From JADKAV01 sp041393775 (GTDB lineage: Bacteria > Actinomycetota > Actinomycetes > S36-B12 > UBA10799): a stretch of 64,000 bases of DNA. Below the pieces are notes generated by a model. The model made no database searches. It worked only from the letters and a program-made list of their open reading frames with translations, and was not told the DNA's origin. Below are positions 1 to 8,611 of the stretch, piece after piece. The DNA is taken from positions 51,644 through 115,643 of the forward strand of contig JAWKJM010000010.1 of NCBI GenBank assembly GCA_041393775.1, given 5' to 3'. The translations under genes and the position numbers were made by a program. Positions within the stretch are counted from its first letter, which is position 1. Each line of letters opens with the position of its first letter.

Positions 1-1372
1 GCATCTCCACCGGTGCCCCGTTGGACAGGGCGACGACCGTGCGTGGATTGGCGCGGCAAACGGCTTGGATCAACTGTTCGTGCTGTCGTGGAAGGCTCAG
101 GTCGTCGCGGTCGAAACCCTCGCTCTCGAACGTGGCGGGCAGCCCGGCCAGCAGAACGACGGCGTCCGCCCCAGCAGCGACTGCCACCGCCTCATGGATG
201 AGCCGGGCGTCGGGGGCCGAGGTGACGGGGTCGTAGCCAGGTGCGTACGACACCGCGATGCCCCGCTGGGCGAACGCGTCGAGCGCGGTGGTCACGCGGA
301 CCGGATTGACCTGTGAACTGCCGGATCCCTGGAACCGGGGCTGCTCGGCGAACGCGCCGACGACCGCGATCGTGGCGTCCGCGGACAGCGGCAGCAGCCC
401 GTCGTTTACCAGCAGCACCGAACTCTGCGCGGCAGCCCGTCGGGCCAGGTCATCGTGGGCGTCGAGGTCCGCGGCGACGGCCGGTCCCCGGGCGCTGCGC
501 TGCACCAGGTCCAGCACCCGCTGCGCGCTGCGCTGGACGTCCGCGGCCTGCAGGCGGCCCCCGGCGACGGCAGCCCGCAGGACGGCGTCGAACACGCCGC
601 CGTTTCCGGGCATCTCCAGGTCCATCCCGGACCGCACGCCCGCGACCCGGTCGTTCTCAGCCCCCCAGTCACTCATGACCAGGCCGTCGAACCCCCACTC
701 CTCACGCAGAATCGAGTCGAGCAGGATCGGGTTGTCGCAGCAGTACACGCCGTTGACAAGGTTGTAGGCGGCCATGACCGCCCACGGCTGCGACTCGGTG
801 ACCGCGTGCTCGAAGCCGGCCAGGTAGATCTCCCGCAGCGTGCGTTCGTCGACCACGGCGTCGACCACGAAGCGGTGCGACTCCTGGTTGTTGACCGCAA
901 AATGCTTCAGGCACGCGCCCACCCCCTGGCCCTGGATCCCGCGGACCATCGCGGCGGCCAAGGTGCCGGACAGCAGCGGGTCCTCCGAGAGGTATTCGAA
1001 GTTGCGCCCGCACAAAGGGTGCCGCTTGATGTTCAAGCCCGGGCCCAGCACTACCGACACGCCCGCAGTGCGCGCTTCCCGGCCGACGGCGGCCCCGATC
1101 TGCTCGACCAGGTCGGCGTCCCACGAGTTCGCGATCGCCGCGGCAGTCGGGAAGCAGGTCGCCGGGACGCTGTCGAGCAGGCCGAGGTGCTCGCCGTCAC
1201 CGGTCTGCGCCCGCAGGCCGTGCGGGCCGTCGCTGAGCATCACCGCATCGACGCCGCGGTCCGGCAACGGCTCAGTGCGCCAGAAGGTGCTCCCTGAGAG
1301 GAGGCTGATCTGTTCGTCCAGGTTCAGGTCGTCGGCGCGCACGGATCCATCATCGCCGTTCTTGTGCGACAT
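1..1372 (-). CDS. Glycoside hydrolase family 3 beta-glucosidase-like enzyme (3' end outside window)
   Basis: This is the N-terminal ~457 residues of a GH3 enzyme, which typically hydrolyses terminal beta-glucosyl or beta-xylosyl residues of oligosaccharides. The start is the ATG at 1372 (MSHKNGDDG), giving the usual opening in which a short LNLDEQISLLSG helix precedes the TIM barrel with the LSDGPHGLR motif. KHFAVNNQE and the nucleophile motif VMSDWG (Asp near residue 235) are present. The second alpha/beta domain has begun (SVLLVNDGLLPL) before the window edge. No signal peptide is seen, so it is probably cytoplasmic. It is transcribed away from the repeat at 1412-1527. The family is certain; the substrate is not readable. 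Confidence 0.9.
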   Translation of the reverse strand, partial: MSHKNGDDGSVRADDLNLDEQISLLSGSTFWRTEPLPDRGVDAVMLSDGPHGLRAQTGDGEHLGLLDSVPATCFPTAAAIANSWDADLVEQIGAAVGREARTAGVSVVLGPGLNIKRHPLCGRNFEYLSEDPLLSGTLAAAMVRGIQGQGVGACLKHFAVNNQESHRFVVDAVVDERTLREIYLAGFEHAVTESQPWAVMAAYNLVNGVYCCDNPILLDSILREEWGFDGLVMSDWGAENDRVAGVRSGMDLEMPGNGGVFDAVLRAAVAGGRLQAADVQRSAQRVLDLVQRSARGPAVAADLDAHDDLARRAAAQSSVLLVNDGLLPLSADATIAVVGAFAEQPRFQGSGSSQVNPVRVTTALDAFAQRGIAVSYAPGYDPVTSAPDARLIHEAVAVAAGADAVVLLAGLPATFESEGFDRDDLSLPRQHEQLIQAVCRANPRTVVALSNGAPVEM

Positions 1373-1411
1373 CGGGCCCGGCCGCCACCTGTCGAAGGGT
1401 GCTGGTCACGA

Positions 1412-1527
1412 TTGTGACGAAGTTGGTGGCCGATCCGGCGTTGTGTTACGAAGGTGCGGGTTCCGAGTCGTCGAGCCCACGCACCTTCGTCACAATCCGG
1501 GTCCTGCCCCCGCAACTTCGTCACACA
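1412..1527 (+). repeat. Family A nested palindromic element, copy A1
   Basis: Four copies of a half-site close to TGTGACGAAGTTG: two forward (ACGAAG cores at 1417 and 1448) and two reversed (CTTCGT cores at 1485 and 1516). Core-to-core spacing is 31 on each side and the inner pair spans 43 bp. Outer arms pair with outer arms and inner arms with inner arms, so nested hairpins or a cruciform are possible. It lies between the 5' end of the GH3 gene and the 3' end of ccsB. There is no coding potential. Confidence 0.85.
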
Positions 1528-1542
1528 GGCCGCGGCCTCCCC

Positions 1543-2463
1543 CTACACCCCCGAGTACGAGTGCAATCCCGTGGCGAAGAAGTTGACCCCGAAGTAGTTG
1601 ACCAGGAACGCGGTGAAACCGATCAGGCCGATGATCGCTGCCTTGCGCCCCTTCCAGCCAGCCGTGGAGCGCGCGTGCAGGTACCCGGCGTAGATGACCC
1701 ACGTGATGAAAGCCCACGTCTCCTTGGGGTCCCAGCCCCAGTAGCGGCCCCAGGCGTTCTCGGCCCAGATCGCGCCGGCGATGACCGCGAAGGTCCACAC
1801 CGGGAACACGAAGGCGATCGTGCGATACGACAACGCGTCAAGGCGTTCGGCGCTCGGCAGCCGTGCCGCCAGGCCGGAGTCGGCGCGTCCGCGGTCCTCG
1901 GCACGCTGCCGGACCAGGTATGCCCCGATGAAACCGGCGCTGAGGGTGAATGCTCCGCCCGAGATGGCCGCGGCACTCACGTGGATCACCAGCCACCACG
2001 ACTTCAGCGCCGGGACCAGTTGCGCGGACTCGGTGTACAGCAAGGTGACGGCGACGCCGAGCGTGAGCAGCACGGCTCCCACGACCCACACTCCGAGCCA
2101 CCGCAGATCGGTGCGCGTCGACGCGACCAGGTACACCAGGGCGACCGCGATGGCAGCACCGAGCGAGAACTCGTACATATTGCCCAGCGGGAACCGTTCG
2201 GCCGCCAGACCTCGGAAGATGAAACCGACGATGAGCAGCCCGGTTGCCAGCCACGTCAGGGACAGCGCTATGTTGCCGCTGCGCCGCCCGGGCTCCTCCT
2301 CGGGAGCGGCTTTCACCTGGTCCGGGCCGCCCGCGCCGACGAGCACGGGCTGCTTGGCAGCCAACGGCACCCGCCGGGCGGCCAGCGAGGCTGCGAAGGC
2401 GAACAGGGCCAGGGTGTACACCAGCATCGAGGCGTAGACCGCGGCGTTGCTCATCTGGGCCAT
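1543..2463 (-). CDS. ccsB: Cytochrome c biogenesis protein CcsB/CcsA (ResC), haem-handling subunit
   Basis: A 306-residue polytopic membrane protein of the System II cytochrome c maturation complex. With ResB it carries haem across the membrane and ligates it to CXXCH apocytochromes. The diagnostic tryptophan-rich WWD motif is read as WGRYWGWDPKETWA in the last third. Candidate haem-ligand histidines lie in WWLVIHVSAA and near the C-terminus (NFFATGLHSY). About eight hydrophobic segments are visible. The ATG at 2463 is 2 nt beyond the resB stop; a second ATG at 2454 is possible. It is the last gene of the tlpA-ccdA-resB-ccsB operon. Confidence 0.95.
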   Translation of the reverse strand: MAQMSNAAVYASMLVYTLALFAFAASLAARRVPLAAKQPVLVGAGGPDQVKAAPEEEPGRRSGNIALSLTWLATGLLIVGFIFRGLAAERFPLGNMYEFSLGAAIAVALVYLVASTRTDLRWLGVWVVGAVLLTLGVAVTLLYTESAQLVPALKSWWLVIHVSAAAISGGAFTLSAGFIGAYLVRQRAEDRGRADSGLAARLPSAERLDALSYRTIAFVFPVWTFAVIAGAIWAENAWGRYWGWDPKETWAFITWVIYAGYLHARSTAGWKGRKAAIIGLIGFTAFLVNYFGVNFFATGLHSYSGV

Positions 2464-2465
2464 GA

Positions 2466-3974
2466 TCAGTTCTCCGTACTCGTTCCTGCCAACAGCGTGC
2501 TGATCTCCCGGACATCATCATGGACCCGCCCGCCGCCGGACCGGCTCAGGCCAGCCACTTCGGCCACTGTATCCCCACCGGATCGCATCCGGACCCAAAC
2601 CCGGCGCCGTTGCAGCAGCAAGGACATGCTGACGCCAAGCACCACGAGCGCGGCTGCGATCAGGGCCAGCCACCGGCCCGGGTCATGAGCCAACGACAGG
2701 TTGGCGAAATCGCGGAAGCCCACGAACTCCACGGTGGTCCCGTCGGGCAGCTCCCACGACTCACCGGGCCGCAGCGCTTTGGACCCGATCCGGTCGAGGT
2801 TGCTCGTGTCCAGCGTGTACACACTCCCGCCGGTCGGGATGTCACCGGTGAACGCCCCGAGGAACAGTCGCGGGTCCCGGGCGGCGGGGAACGTCGAGAT
2901 CGGCCCCTGGACCGGGTCGATCGTGGCAGTCGGCAGGAACAGCCCGGTCAGCGCGAGACCCGGATCGGCGTCGGGCACCTTGACCACGCCGGCGGACGTG
3001 AGGTTGCCGTCGCGGGGCAGGAAGACCACCGCGTCGTCGTAGATCACCGTGCCGTCCGCGCGGGTGACTCTGATCTCAGGGGCGTAGCCGTGTCCGGTGA
3101 GGAACACCTTGACCCCGTCCAGCGACAGCGGCGAGTTGACGCTGAATGCCTGCTCGGTCTGCGGCGACCCCGGCCGCTGGCTCACCAACGCCTTGGCGTT
3201 GAACTGCCGGGGGGATCCCGCCTGCTGGCCGGTCTCCTGAAAGGTCGCCGAGAAGTCCTCGAGCACCACCGAGAACGGCGCTATCTGGTCGGGATCGACC
3301 AGCCGACCCTTGCGGAACGAGTCGAACTGGGTCAACGAGCCGGTGAAACCTTTGCCCTCCACCACGATCACCTTGGCCGACCACCCGAACAAGCCGCCCA
3401 CCGCCACGGCGAGCAGCAAGAAGATGAAACAGAGGTGGAACAGAAGGTTGCCCACCTCGTGCAGGTAGCCCTTCTCGGCGGCGATCGCATCGTCGGTGCG
3501 GCGCACGCGCCAGCGGTTGCCGCGCAGGAAATCCTCAGCGATGTCCAGCGCGCCGGCGGTGCCGGTCACTTTGGCGTAGGCGGGCATGCGCGACAACCGC
3601 GAGGGCGCGGGTGGCGGCGGGCGGCGCACGACCCTCACGAACTCGGCCGTACGCGGGATGATGCACCCGATCAGTGAGATGCACAGCAATAGATAGACCG
3701 CGGCGAACCAGGCGGAGGCGAACACGTCAAACACGCCCAGCCGGTCCAGCCACGGGCCCAGCGTGGGGTTGGCGGTGAGGTAGTCCTGCACACGGCCGGG
3801 GTCGGTGCCCCGCTGCGGGAACACCGAACCCGGGATGCTGGCGATCGCCAACAGCAGCAGCAGGATCAGCGCCGTGCGCATGCTGGTCAGGCTGCGCCAC
3901 CCCCAGCGCAGCCAGCCCCTCACGCCGAGTTTCGGCCCCCGGCTCCTGCTCGGACGCTCGATGGTCGCGGTCAT
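2466..3974 (-). CDS. resB: Cytochrome c biogenesis protein ResB (Ccs1)
   Basis: A 502-residue ResB-family protein, the partner of CcsB in the System II haem lyase. After a basic N-terminus it has transmembrane segments (SLTSMRTALILLLLLAIASI, then FAAVYLLLCISLIGC), a third segment near NLLFHLCFIFLLLAVAVGG, a large extracytoplasmic domain, and a final TM (WLALIAAALVVLGVSMSL) before a cytoplasmic tail. The chosen ATG at 3974 forms an ATGA overlap with the ccdA stop. The frame stays open upstream through ccdA, but that part has no ResB character and is a shadow. Length fits actinobacterial ResB. Confidence 0.95.
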   Translation of the reverse strand: MTATIERPSRSRGPKLGVRGWLRWGWRSLTSMRTALILLLLLAIASIPGSVFPQRGTDPGRVQDYLTANPTLGPWLDRLGVFDVFASAWFAAVYLLLCISLIGCIIPRTAEFVRVVRRPPPPAPSRLSRMPAYAKVTGTAGALDIAEDFLRGNRWRVRRTDDAIAAEKGYLHEVGNLLFHLCFIFLLLAVAVGGLFGWSAKVIVVEGKGFTGSLTQFDSFRKGRLVDPDQIAPFSVVLEDFSATFQETGQQAGSPRQFNAKALVSQRPGSPQTEQAFSVNSPLSLDGVKVFLTGHGYAPEIRVTRADGTVIYDDAVVFLPRDGNLTSAGVVKVPDADPGLALTGLFLPTATIDPVQGPISTFPAARDPRLFLGAFTGDIPTGGSVYTLDTSNLDRIGSKALRPGESWELPDGTTVEFVGFRDFANLSLAHDPGRWLALIAAALVVLGVSMSLLLQRRRVWVRMRSGGDTVAEVAGLSRSGGGRVHDDVREISTLLAGTSTEN

Positions 3975-4720
3975 AGGCCCACCTGGAAGTCGCTGGCCCA
4001 CACCCGCAGCCAGATCGAGATCTCGTTCCACAAACCTGTGACCAGCAGGACCCCGATCAGGATCAGGGTCACTCCGCCGAAGCGCAGTACCCACAGCGAG
4101 TGGCGGCGCAGGAACGACACGGCACCTGCCATCCGGCGGAAAGCCAGCGCGATGATCAGGAACGGCACCCCGAGCCCGATGCAGTAAGCCAGCGACAGCA
4201 ACGCGCCGCGCAACGCCGAGCCCTCGGAGAACACCAGCGCCTGCACCGCGGCCAGCGTGGGACCGATGCACGGGGTCCAGCCGAGCCCGAACAGCACGCC
4301 GAGGACCGGGGCCGTCCACACCCCGAGATTCGGCGACACATGCCAGCGCACTTCCCGCTGCAGCCACGGGAACGCACCCATGAAGCCGATCCCCAGCACG
4401 ATGATCACGACTCCGAGCACCCGTTCGATGGGGGTCTGGTATTCCAGCAGGACCTCGCCGGCATATCCCAGTAGCGCGCCGTAGGAGATGAATACCACTG
4501 AGAAGCCGAGGATGAACAGACCCACCCCGGTGAGCACCCGGCTGTGTCTGGGGGTGACCCGCTCCTCGAGTTCGGCACCAGTCAGGCCGGTGACGACACC
4601 GACGTAGCCGGGGACCAGGGGCAGAACGCAGGGCGAGGCGAAGGAGACGAAGCCCGCCAGCAGCGCCAGCGGGATCGCCAGCAGCAGCGACCCGCCGGTC
4701 ACCGTTTCCGCGACGCTCAC
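3971..4720 (-). CDS. ccdA: Thiol-disulfide transmembrane reductase CcdA
   Basis: A 249-residue CcdA/DsbD-family membrane protein that moves reducing equivalents from cytoplasmic thioredoxin to extracytoplasmic thioredoxin-like proteins, keeping apocytochrome CXXCH cysteines reduced. Both redox cysteines are visible in paired Pro-Cys motifs: FASPCVLPLVPGY near the N-terminus and GWTPCIGPTL mid-protein. Six hydrophobic segments are discernible. The start is GTG at 4720, overlapping the tlpA stop (GTGA); its own stop overlaps the resB ATG. The likely electron acceptor is the TlpA encoded immediately upstream. Confidence 0.95.
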   Translation of the reverse strand: MSVAETVTGGSLLLAIPLALLAGFVSFASPCVLPLVPGYVGVVTGLTGAELEERVTPRHSRVLTGVGLFILGFSVVFISYGALLGYAGEVLLEYQTPIERVLGVVIIVLGIGFMGAFPWLQREVRWHVSPNLGVWTAPVLGVLFGLGWTPCIGPTLAAVQALVFSEGSALRGALLSLAYCIGLGVPFLIIALAFRRMAGAVSFLRRHSLWVLRFGGVTLILIGVLLVTGLWNEISIWLRVWASDFQVGL

Positions 4721-5301
4721 GGGGACGCCCCGGAGCCTGCGGTCTCCGCGGCGAGATCCTGCAGCGCAGTGTCGAGTTCGCCGGCGTCGACGGCACCCAG
4801 GAACCTGCCCGCCACCCGGCCCTCACCGTCGATGAGCAGCGTGGACGGGATGGCCTGCGGCGGGAGGCTGTCGGAGAACTGCAGCACCAGTTGCCCGTTG
4901 GGGTCCGGCAGGTTCGGATAGGTGATGCCGAACTTCTTCACGAACGCGCGCGCCGACGCGTCCGAGTCGCGGGTATCGAGCCCGAGGAAATTGACGTCCG
5001 GGTTCTTCTTGCTGACCGCCACCAATTCGGGGGCCTCCGCACGGCAGGGCGCGCACCACGAGGCCCAGACGTTGATGACCCCCGGGCTGCCCTGCCAGGT
5101 GGAGGTGTCGACTTGTTCCCCGTTGAGATCGGTGCCGGTGAGCACGGGCGCCGGTTTGCGCTGGTCCACCGGCAGGATCACCGAAGAGCCGTCGCCGGCG
5201 ACGAAACCCTCGGTGTCACCGACCTCCGCGGACTGCTGCGAGCAGCCGACGAGCGCGAGGGCGGCCAGCAGCACACCGGAGCCGAACAGCACCGAACGCA
5301 T
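4717..5301 (-). CDS. resA: TlpA/ResA-type membrane-anchored thiol-disulfide oxidoreductase (lipoprotein)
   Basis: A 194-residue thioredoxin-fold lipoprotein. The signal peptide ends in a lipobox, ALVGC, with the lipidated Cys at residue 20. The redox motif is WCAPC (Cys83, Cys86), followed by the cis-Pro region (QAIPSTLLIDGEG). In System II the ResA-type protein reduces the haem-binding cysteines of apocytochrome c outside the membrane, using electrons from CcdA, which is encoded next. The gene begins directly after the phosphatase stop (1 nt) and overlaps ccdA by 4 nt, so the operon is tightly coupled. The symbol is by analogy with Bacillus ResA; TlpA is an equal name. Confidence 0.92.
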   Translation of the reverse strand: MRSVLFGSGVLLAALALVGCSQQSAEVGDTEGFVAGDGSSVILPVDQRKPAPVLTGTDLNGEQVDTSTWQGSPGVINVWASWCAPCRAEAPELVAVSKKNPDVNFLGLDTRDSDASARAFVKKFGITYPNLPDPNGQLVLQFSDSLPPQAIPSTLLIDGEGRVAGRFLGAVDAGELDTALQDLAAETAGSGASP

Positions 5302-5943
5302 CTACGCTCCGACCCCTTTCGTGGACTGCGGGTACAGTGACGCGGCCGGTTCGGTGTAGACGATCGCGGTCAGCCGGTCGCCCTCGAAGGTCATGGAAGT
5401 CAGCGACGCCAGGTTGCATTGACGCTTGCGCGGGTCGTGCAGGAACCGGCGCCCTTCGGCATCCAGCCGGGAGATCCATACGGGCAGTTGGTGACTCACG
5501 ATCACCGCCTCGTGGCCCCGCGCACTACGGCGGACGTCGCTGACCGCCGCGCGCATCCTCGCCGCCACGTCGACGTAGGGCTCGCCCCACGAAGGCCGGG
5601 CAGGGTTCCACAGGTAACGCCACGCACGGGGCTGGCGCAGGACGCCGTCACCCACGGATACCCGCTGACCCTCGAAGACGTTGTCAGCTTCGATCACCCG
5701 GTCGTCGATGAGCGGGGCCAGTCCGAATCGGGCCACGATCGGTGCCGCCGTCTCCTGCGCCCGCTCCAGCGGCGACGACCGGACCTCGACGACATCCCGG
5801 TCTGCCAGCGCATCGGCGGCCAGTACCGCCATCTGCCGACCGAGGTCTGACAGATGGAAGTCCGGCAGTCGGCCGTACAGGACCTTCGCAGGGTTGTACA
5901 CCTCGCCGTGCCGCAGCAGATGGACCGTCGTGCGATCGGTCAT
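5302..5943 (-). CDS. Histidine phosphatase (phosphoglycerate-mutase-like) family protein
   Basis: 213 residues with the catalytic LLRHGE motif at the N-terminus (phospho-accepting His), an SSPLERAQETA second-Arg motif, and EAVIVSHQLPVW carrying the second catalytic His. This is the gpmB/CobC-type branch of the superfamily, whose members dephosphorylate small metabolites; the substrate cannot be inferred. It is embedded between hemL (4-nt overlap at 5940-5943) and the cytochrome c maturation genes. That position is conserved in mycobacteria (Rv0525 from memory) and suggests, without proving, a link to haem or cytochrome metabolism. Start ATG at 5943. Confidence 0.9.
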   Translation of the reverse strand: MTDRTTVHLLRHGEVYNPAKVLYGRLPDFHLSDLGRQMAVLAADALADRDVVEVRSSPLERAQETAAPIVARFGLAPLIDDRVIEADNVFEGQRVSVGDGVLRQPRAWRYLWNPARPSWGEPYVDVAARMRAAVSDVRRSARGHEAVIVSHQLPVWISRLDAEGRRFLHDPRKRQCNLASLTSMTFEGDRLTAIVYTEPAASLYPQSTKGVGA

Positions 5944-7229
5944 GCGAATCCTTCCTGAACGCGAGCGGCGGCCTGCGCAGCACGGGGCAGCGCTTCACGC
6001 AGTGTCTCCAATGCTCGCTCATCGTGTGCGCTGCTCACGAACCAGGCCTCGAAGGCCGACGGCGGCAGGCTGATTCCGGCGTCCAGCATGGCGGCGTGGA
6101 AGGCGGCGAAGGCGTCGGTGTTCTGCTGCTGTGCCTGTTCGTAATCGGTGACCGCCTGCGGGCGGAAGAAGAAGCTGAACAGATTGCCCGCCCGCTGCAT
6201 GACGTGTTCGACGCCAGCCGCTGCCAAAGCATCGCCGGTCATCTGGATCACCGCGTCCGCTGCGGCATCCACGCCCGGATAGTCCGCGTTGCGCAGCATC
6301 GCCAGGCCTGCCGCAGTGGCCACCGGGTTGCCCGACAAAGTCCCGGCCTGGTACACCGGGCCCTGCGGCGCCAGCATCTGCATGACGTCGGCCCGCCCGC
6401 CGAACGCGGCCACCGGCAGTCCGCCGCCGATCACTTTGCCGTAGGTGTAGAGGTCGGCGGGCACCTGCTCGATCCCGTACCACCCGGCCGGGGACACCCG
6501 GAAACCGGTCATCACCTCGTCACTGATGAGAAGCGCGCCGTACTCCTTGCACAGCCCCGCCAGTCCCTGACTGAAGCCCGGCGCGGGCGGCACGACACCC
6601 ATGTTCGCGGGCACCGCTTCGGTGATGATCGCGGCCACGTCATAGGTCGTGAGGACCTCGGCGACCGCGACCAGGTCGTTGTACGGCAGCACGATGGTCT
6701 GCGCCGTCTGGTCGGCGGTGACCCCGGCGCTGTCCGGCAGTCCCAGAGTCGCCACCCCGCTGCCTGCAGCCGCCAGGAGCCCATCGGAGTGCCCGTGGTA
6801 GCAGCCGGCGAACTTCACGATCGTGTCGCGGCCCGTGAAGCCGCGCGCCACACGGATCGCGCTCATCGTGGCCTCGGTGCCGGAGTTGACCAGCCGGACC
6901 TCGTCCACGGGGTCGACCCGTTCCACGATCAGCTCGGCGAGTTCCACTTCGTTCGGGTGGGGGGCGCCGAAGCCCAGGCCGCAGGCCGCCGCTTGCTGGA
7001 CCGCCTCGACCACTGCGGGATGCGCGTGTCCGAGCAGCGCCGGTCCCCACTGACCGACCAGATCCACGTAGGTGTTGCCGTCCACGTCGGTCACGTACGG
7101 GCCCTGCCCGGAAGTGAAGAACACCGGATGCCCACCGACGGCCCGGAACGCCCGTACCGGGGAATTGACCCCGCCCGGGGTGACCGATTGGGCCCGTTGC
7201 ATCCACCTGGCCGAGGTGCTGCGATCCAT
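5940..7229 (-). CDS. hemL: Glutamate-1-semialdehyde 2,1-aminomutase
   Basis: A 429-residue class-III aminotransferase-fold, PLP-dependent enzyme converting glutamate-1-semialdehyde to 5-aminolevulinate, the second step of the C5 haem pathway (GluTR is encoded by hemA at 36802-38097). Signature stretches are GGVNSPVRAF at the N-terminus, NSGTEATMSA (residues 115-124), FAGCYHGHSDG, LISDEVMTGFR with the PLP-ring Asp, and the Schiff-base Lys265 in TYGKVIGGG. Length is typical. It heads the operon that runs into the phosphatase and cytochrome c maturation genes; upstream lies an intergenic repeat zone. Confidence 0.96.
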   Translation of the reverse strand: MDRSTSARWMQRAQSVTPGGVNSPVRAFRAVGGHPVFFTSGQGPYVTDVDGNTYVDLVGQWGPALLGHAHPAVVEAVQQAAACGLGFGAPHPNEVELAELIVERVDPVDEVRLVNSGTEATMSAIRVARGFTGRDTIVKFAGCYHGHSDGLLAAAGSGVATLGLPDSAGVTADQTAQTIVLPYNDLVAVAEVLTTYDVAAIITEAVPANMGVVPPAPGFSQGLAGLCKEYGALLISDEVMTGFRVSPAGWYGIEQVPADLYTYGKVIGGGLPVAAFGGRADVMQMLAPQGPVYQAGTLSGNPVATAAGLAMLRNADYPGVDAAADAVIQMTGDALAAAGVEHVMQRAGNLFSFFFRPQAVTDYEQAQQQNTDAFAAFHAAMLDAGISLPPSAFEAWFVSSAHDERALETLREALPRAAQAAARVQEGFA

Positions 7230-7363
7230 GTCCCGATCGTCGCACGCGCCATTGGTGGCGCCGATCCGCGGTCTCGCCTGACGGGTTCCTCCGGCTGGGC
7301 TGTGGCGGCCGGGGCTCGTCGGGTCGGGGTGCTTGGCGCGGCGGCGTGGATCCTGACAAAGAG

Positions 7364-7731
7364 GGTCGCGGGTTCGGGTTCGACCATCGGGTTCCGGTTG
7401 GTCATCCGCGGCTGCGGCGTTCAGGCGGCCAAGATGCCGGCCCGGGATCGCTCGCGTTAGTGGTCCATGGCCGTGGCCCGCCGCGGCGTTCAGGCGGCAA
7501 AATGCCGGGCGAAATCGCTCGCGTTAGAGAACGTGCACGAGGTTAGAGAAGCCACACGTGTATTCACTAACCTGGTGCACATTCTCTAACCTCGCGGCCA
7601 ACTCCTGCCGCTACCGAGTACACCAGCCATTTTCGGACCAGAGAACGTGCACGAGGTTAGAGAAACCACACGTGCATTCACTAACCTCGCGGCGAACTCC
7701 TGTGGCTACCGAGTGCACGAGCGGTTTCGGA
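7364..7731 (+). repeat. Family B palindromic array, copy B1 (with a C-like start)
   Basis: This fills most of the 645-bp gap between hemL and the TMEM175-like gene. It opens with GGGTTCCGGTTGG-type units (family C-like), then twice a GC-rich leader (CGGCGTTCAGGCGG followed by AATGCCGGGCGAAATCGCTCG). Two fold-back cores follow, in which GTTAGAGAACGTGCACGAG repeats every 19 bp and is mirrored by CTAACCTCG units; the turn holds CACACGTG. A spacer of the type CGAGTACACCAGCCATTTTCGGAC separates the cores. I see no gene in 7230-7874. Confidence 0.8.
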
Positions 7732-7874
7732 CTGGACCTTCTCGTCACCCATGGCCCGAACCCGAACCCACCTATCCTTCGGCTGCCGCGTCGGAAGGCG
7801 ACTGGCAGCCCGCCGTGGCACTTCACCACCGGCCGCGATCGTGAGGCTGGGCAGATCCGGGATGCGGTCGGCGA

Positions 7875-8543
7875 TCAGCCCGGCGCCGGGTCCTCGGGCG
7901 CCTCGACGGCGATCCGGCTCAGCGCGAACCCGGCCAGGAACGAACCCACCGGCCACCACAGCAGGGCCACCGCCGACGACCAGAAGGCCAGCGGGATCGA
8001 AGTCAGGAAGATGACGATCGGCGACAGCGACCCGAGGATCTGGACGCGGGCGAAGGCCGGTCCCGGCTGCGCGATGAACAATCGGTTCCGCTTGGCGACG
8101 AGGAACAGCACGAGCTCCATCCCGCTCACGGCGCTGGCGTAGACGGCGAACAGGATGATGGCCAAGGGGTTGTCCCAGTATTCGCCCAGGACCCCGGCGG
8201 GGATCGGCAGCAGGGCGATCAGCGCCAAGAAGAACAGGGTGGCCAGCACGTAGGCCGAGTCCATGGCGCGCAGGGTCATGACGAAACGATGATTGGCCCG
8301 CCAGTAGATGGCCACCCACACGAAAGCCACGAGGAACGCCCCGAGCAGCGGATTCTTGGCGAGCACGGCATCCCACAGGCCGGCCACCGAAGTCGGGTCG
8401 CCCTCAACCTCCGGCAGGCCGATCTCGACCGCCGCCAGGGTGAGCGCGATCGCGAAGACCGCATCCGAGAAGAACACCACGCGGTCGAATCCGACGCCGT
8501 CGCCCTCCCGCGGATACTCCGTGCGGTTCCACGAGGATGTCAT
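7875..8543 (-). CDS. TMEM175-family (DUF1211) membrane protein, putative potassium channel
   Basis: A 222-residue protein with about six transmembrane segments. The hallmark FSDAVFAIALTL motif (from residue 25) is the conserved (F/Y)SDxVFAIA pore-lining sequence of TMEM175/DUF1211 proteins; bacterial relatives of the lysosomal channel conduct K+. Here there is a single six-TM repeat, as expected for prokaryotic members that assemble as tetramers. The ATG at 8543 is chosen because the motif follows at the usual distance. It is a lone gene: repeats lie downstream and the beta-oxidation operon ends 68 nt upstream on the same strand. The K+ role is by family only. Confidence 0.9.
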   Translation of the reverse strand: MTSSWNRTEYPREGDGVGFDRVVFFSDAVFAIALTLAAVEIGLPEVEGDPTSVAGLWDAVLAKNPLLGAFLVAFVWVAIYWRANHRFVMTLRAMDSAYVLATLFFLALIALLPIPAGVLGEYWDNPLAIILFAVYASAVSGMELVLFLVAKRNRLFIAQPGPAFARVQILGSLSPIVIFLTSIPLAFWSSAVALLWWPVGSFLAGFALSRIAVEAPEDPAPG

Positions 8544-8611
8544 GCCCGCAGACTAGGGGCTCGGCGGACCGGTTCGCCGCCGGTACGGGCACCGACGGCG
8601 AACCGCAGGCC

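Noticed and set aside
3975..4826. In-frame upstream extension of resB through ccdA
   Set aside because: The extension is Arg/Gly/Ala noise, while the overlapping frame has the complete CcdA with both redox cysteines; ATG 3974 gives the normal ResB start.
7480..7731. Regularly spaced repeats as a CRISPR array
   Set aside because: The units are inverted as well as direct, the 'spacers' are themselves conserved between copies across the window, and there are no cas genes.
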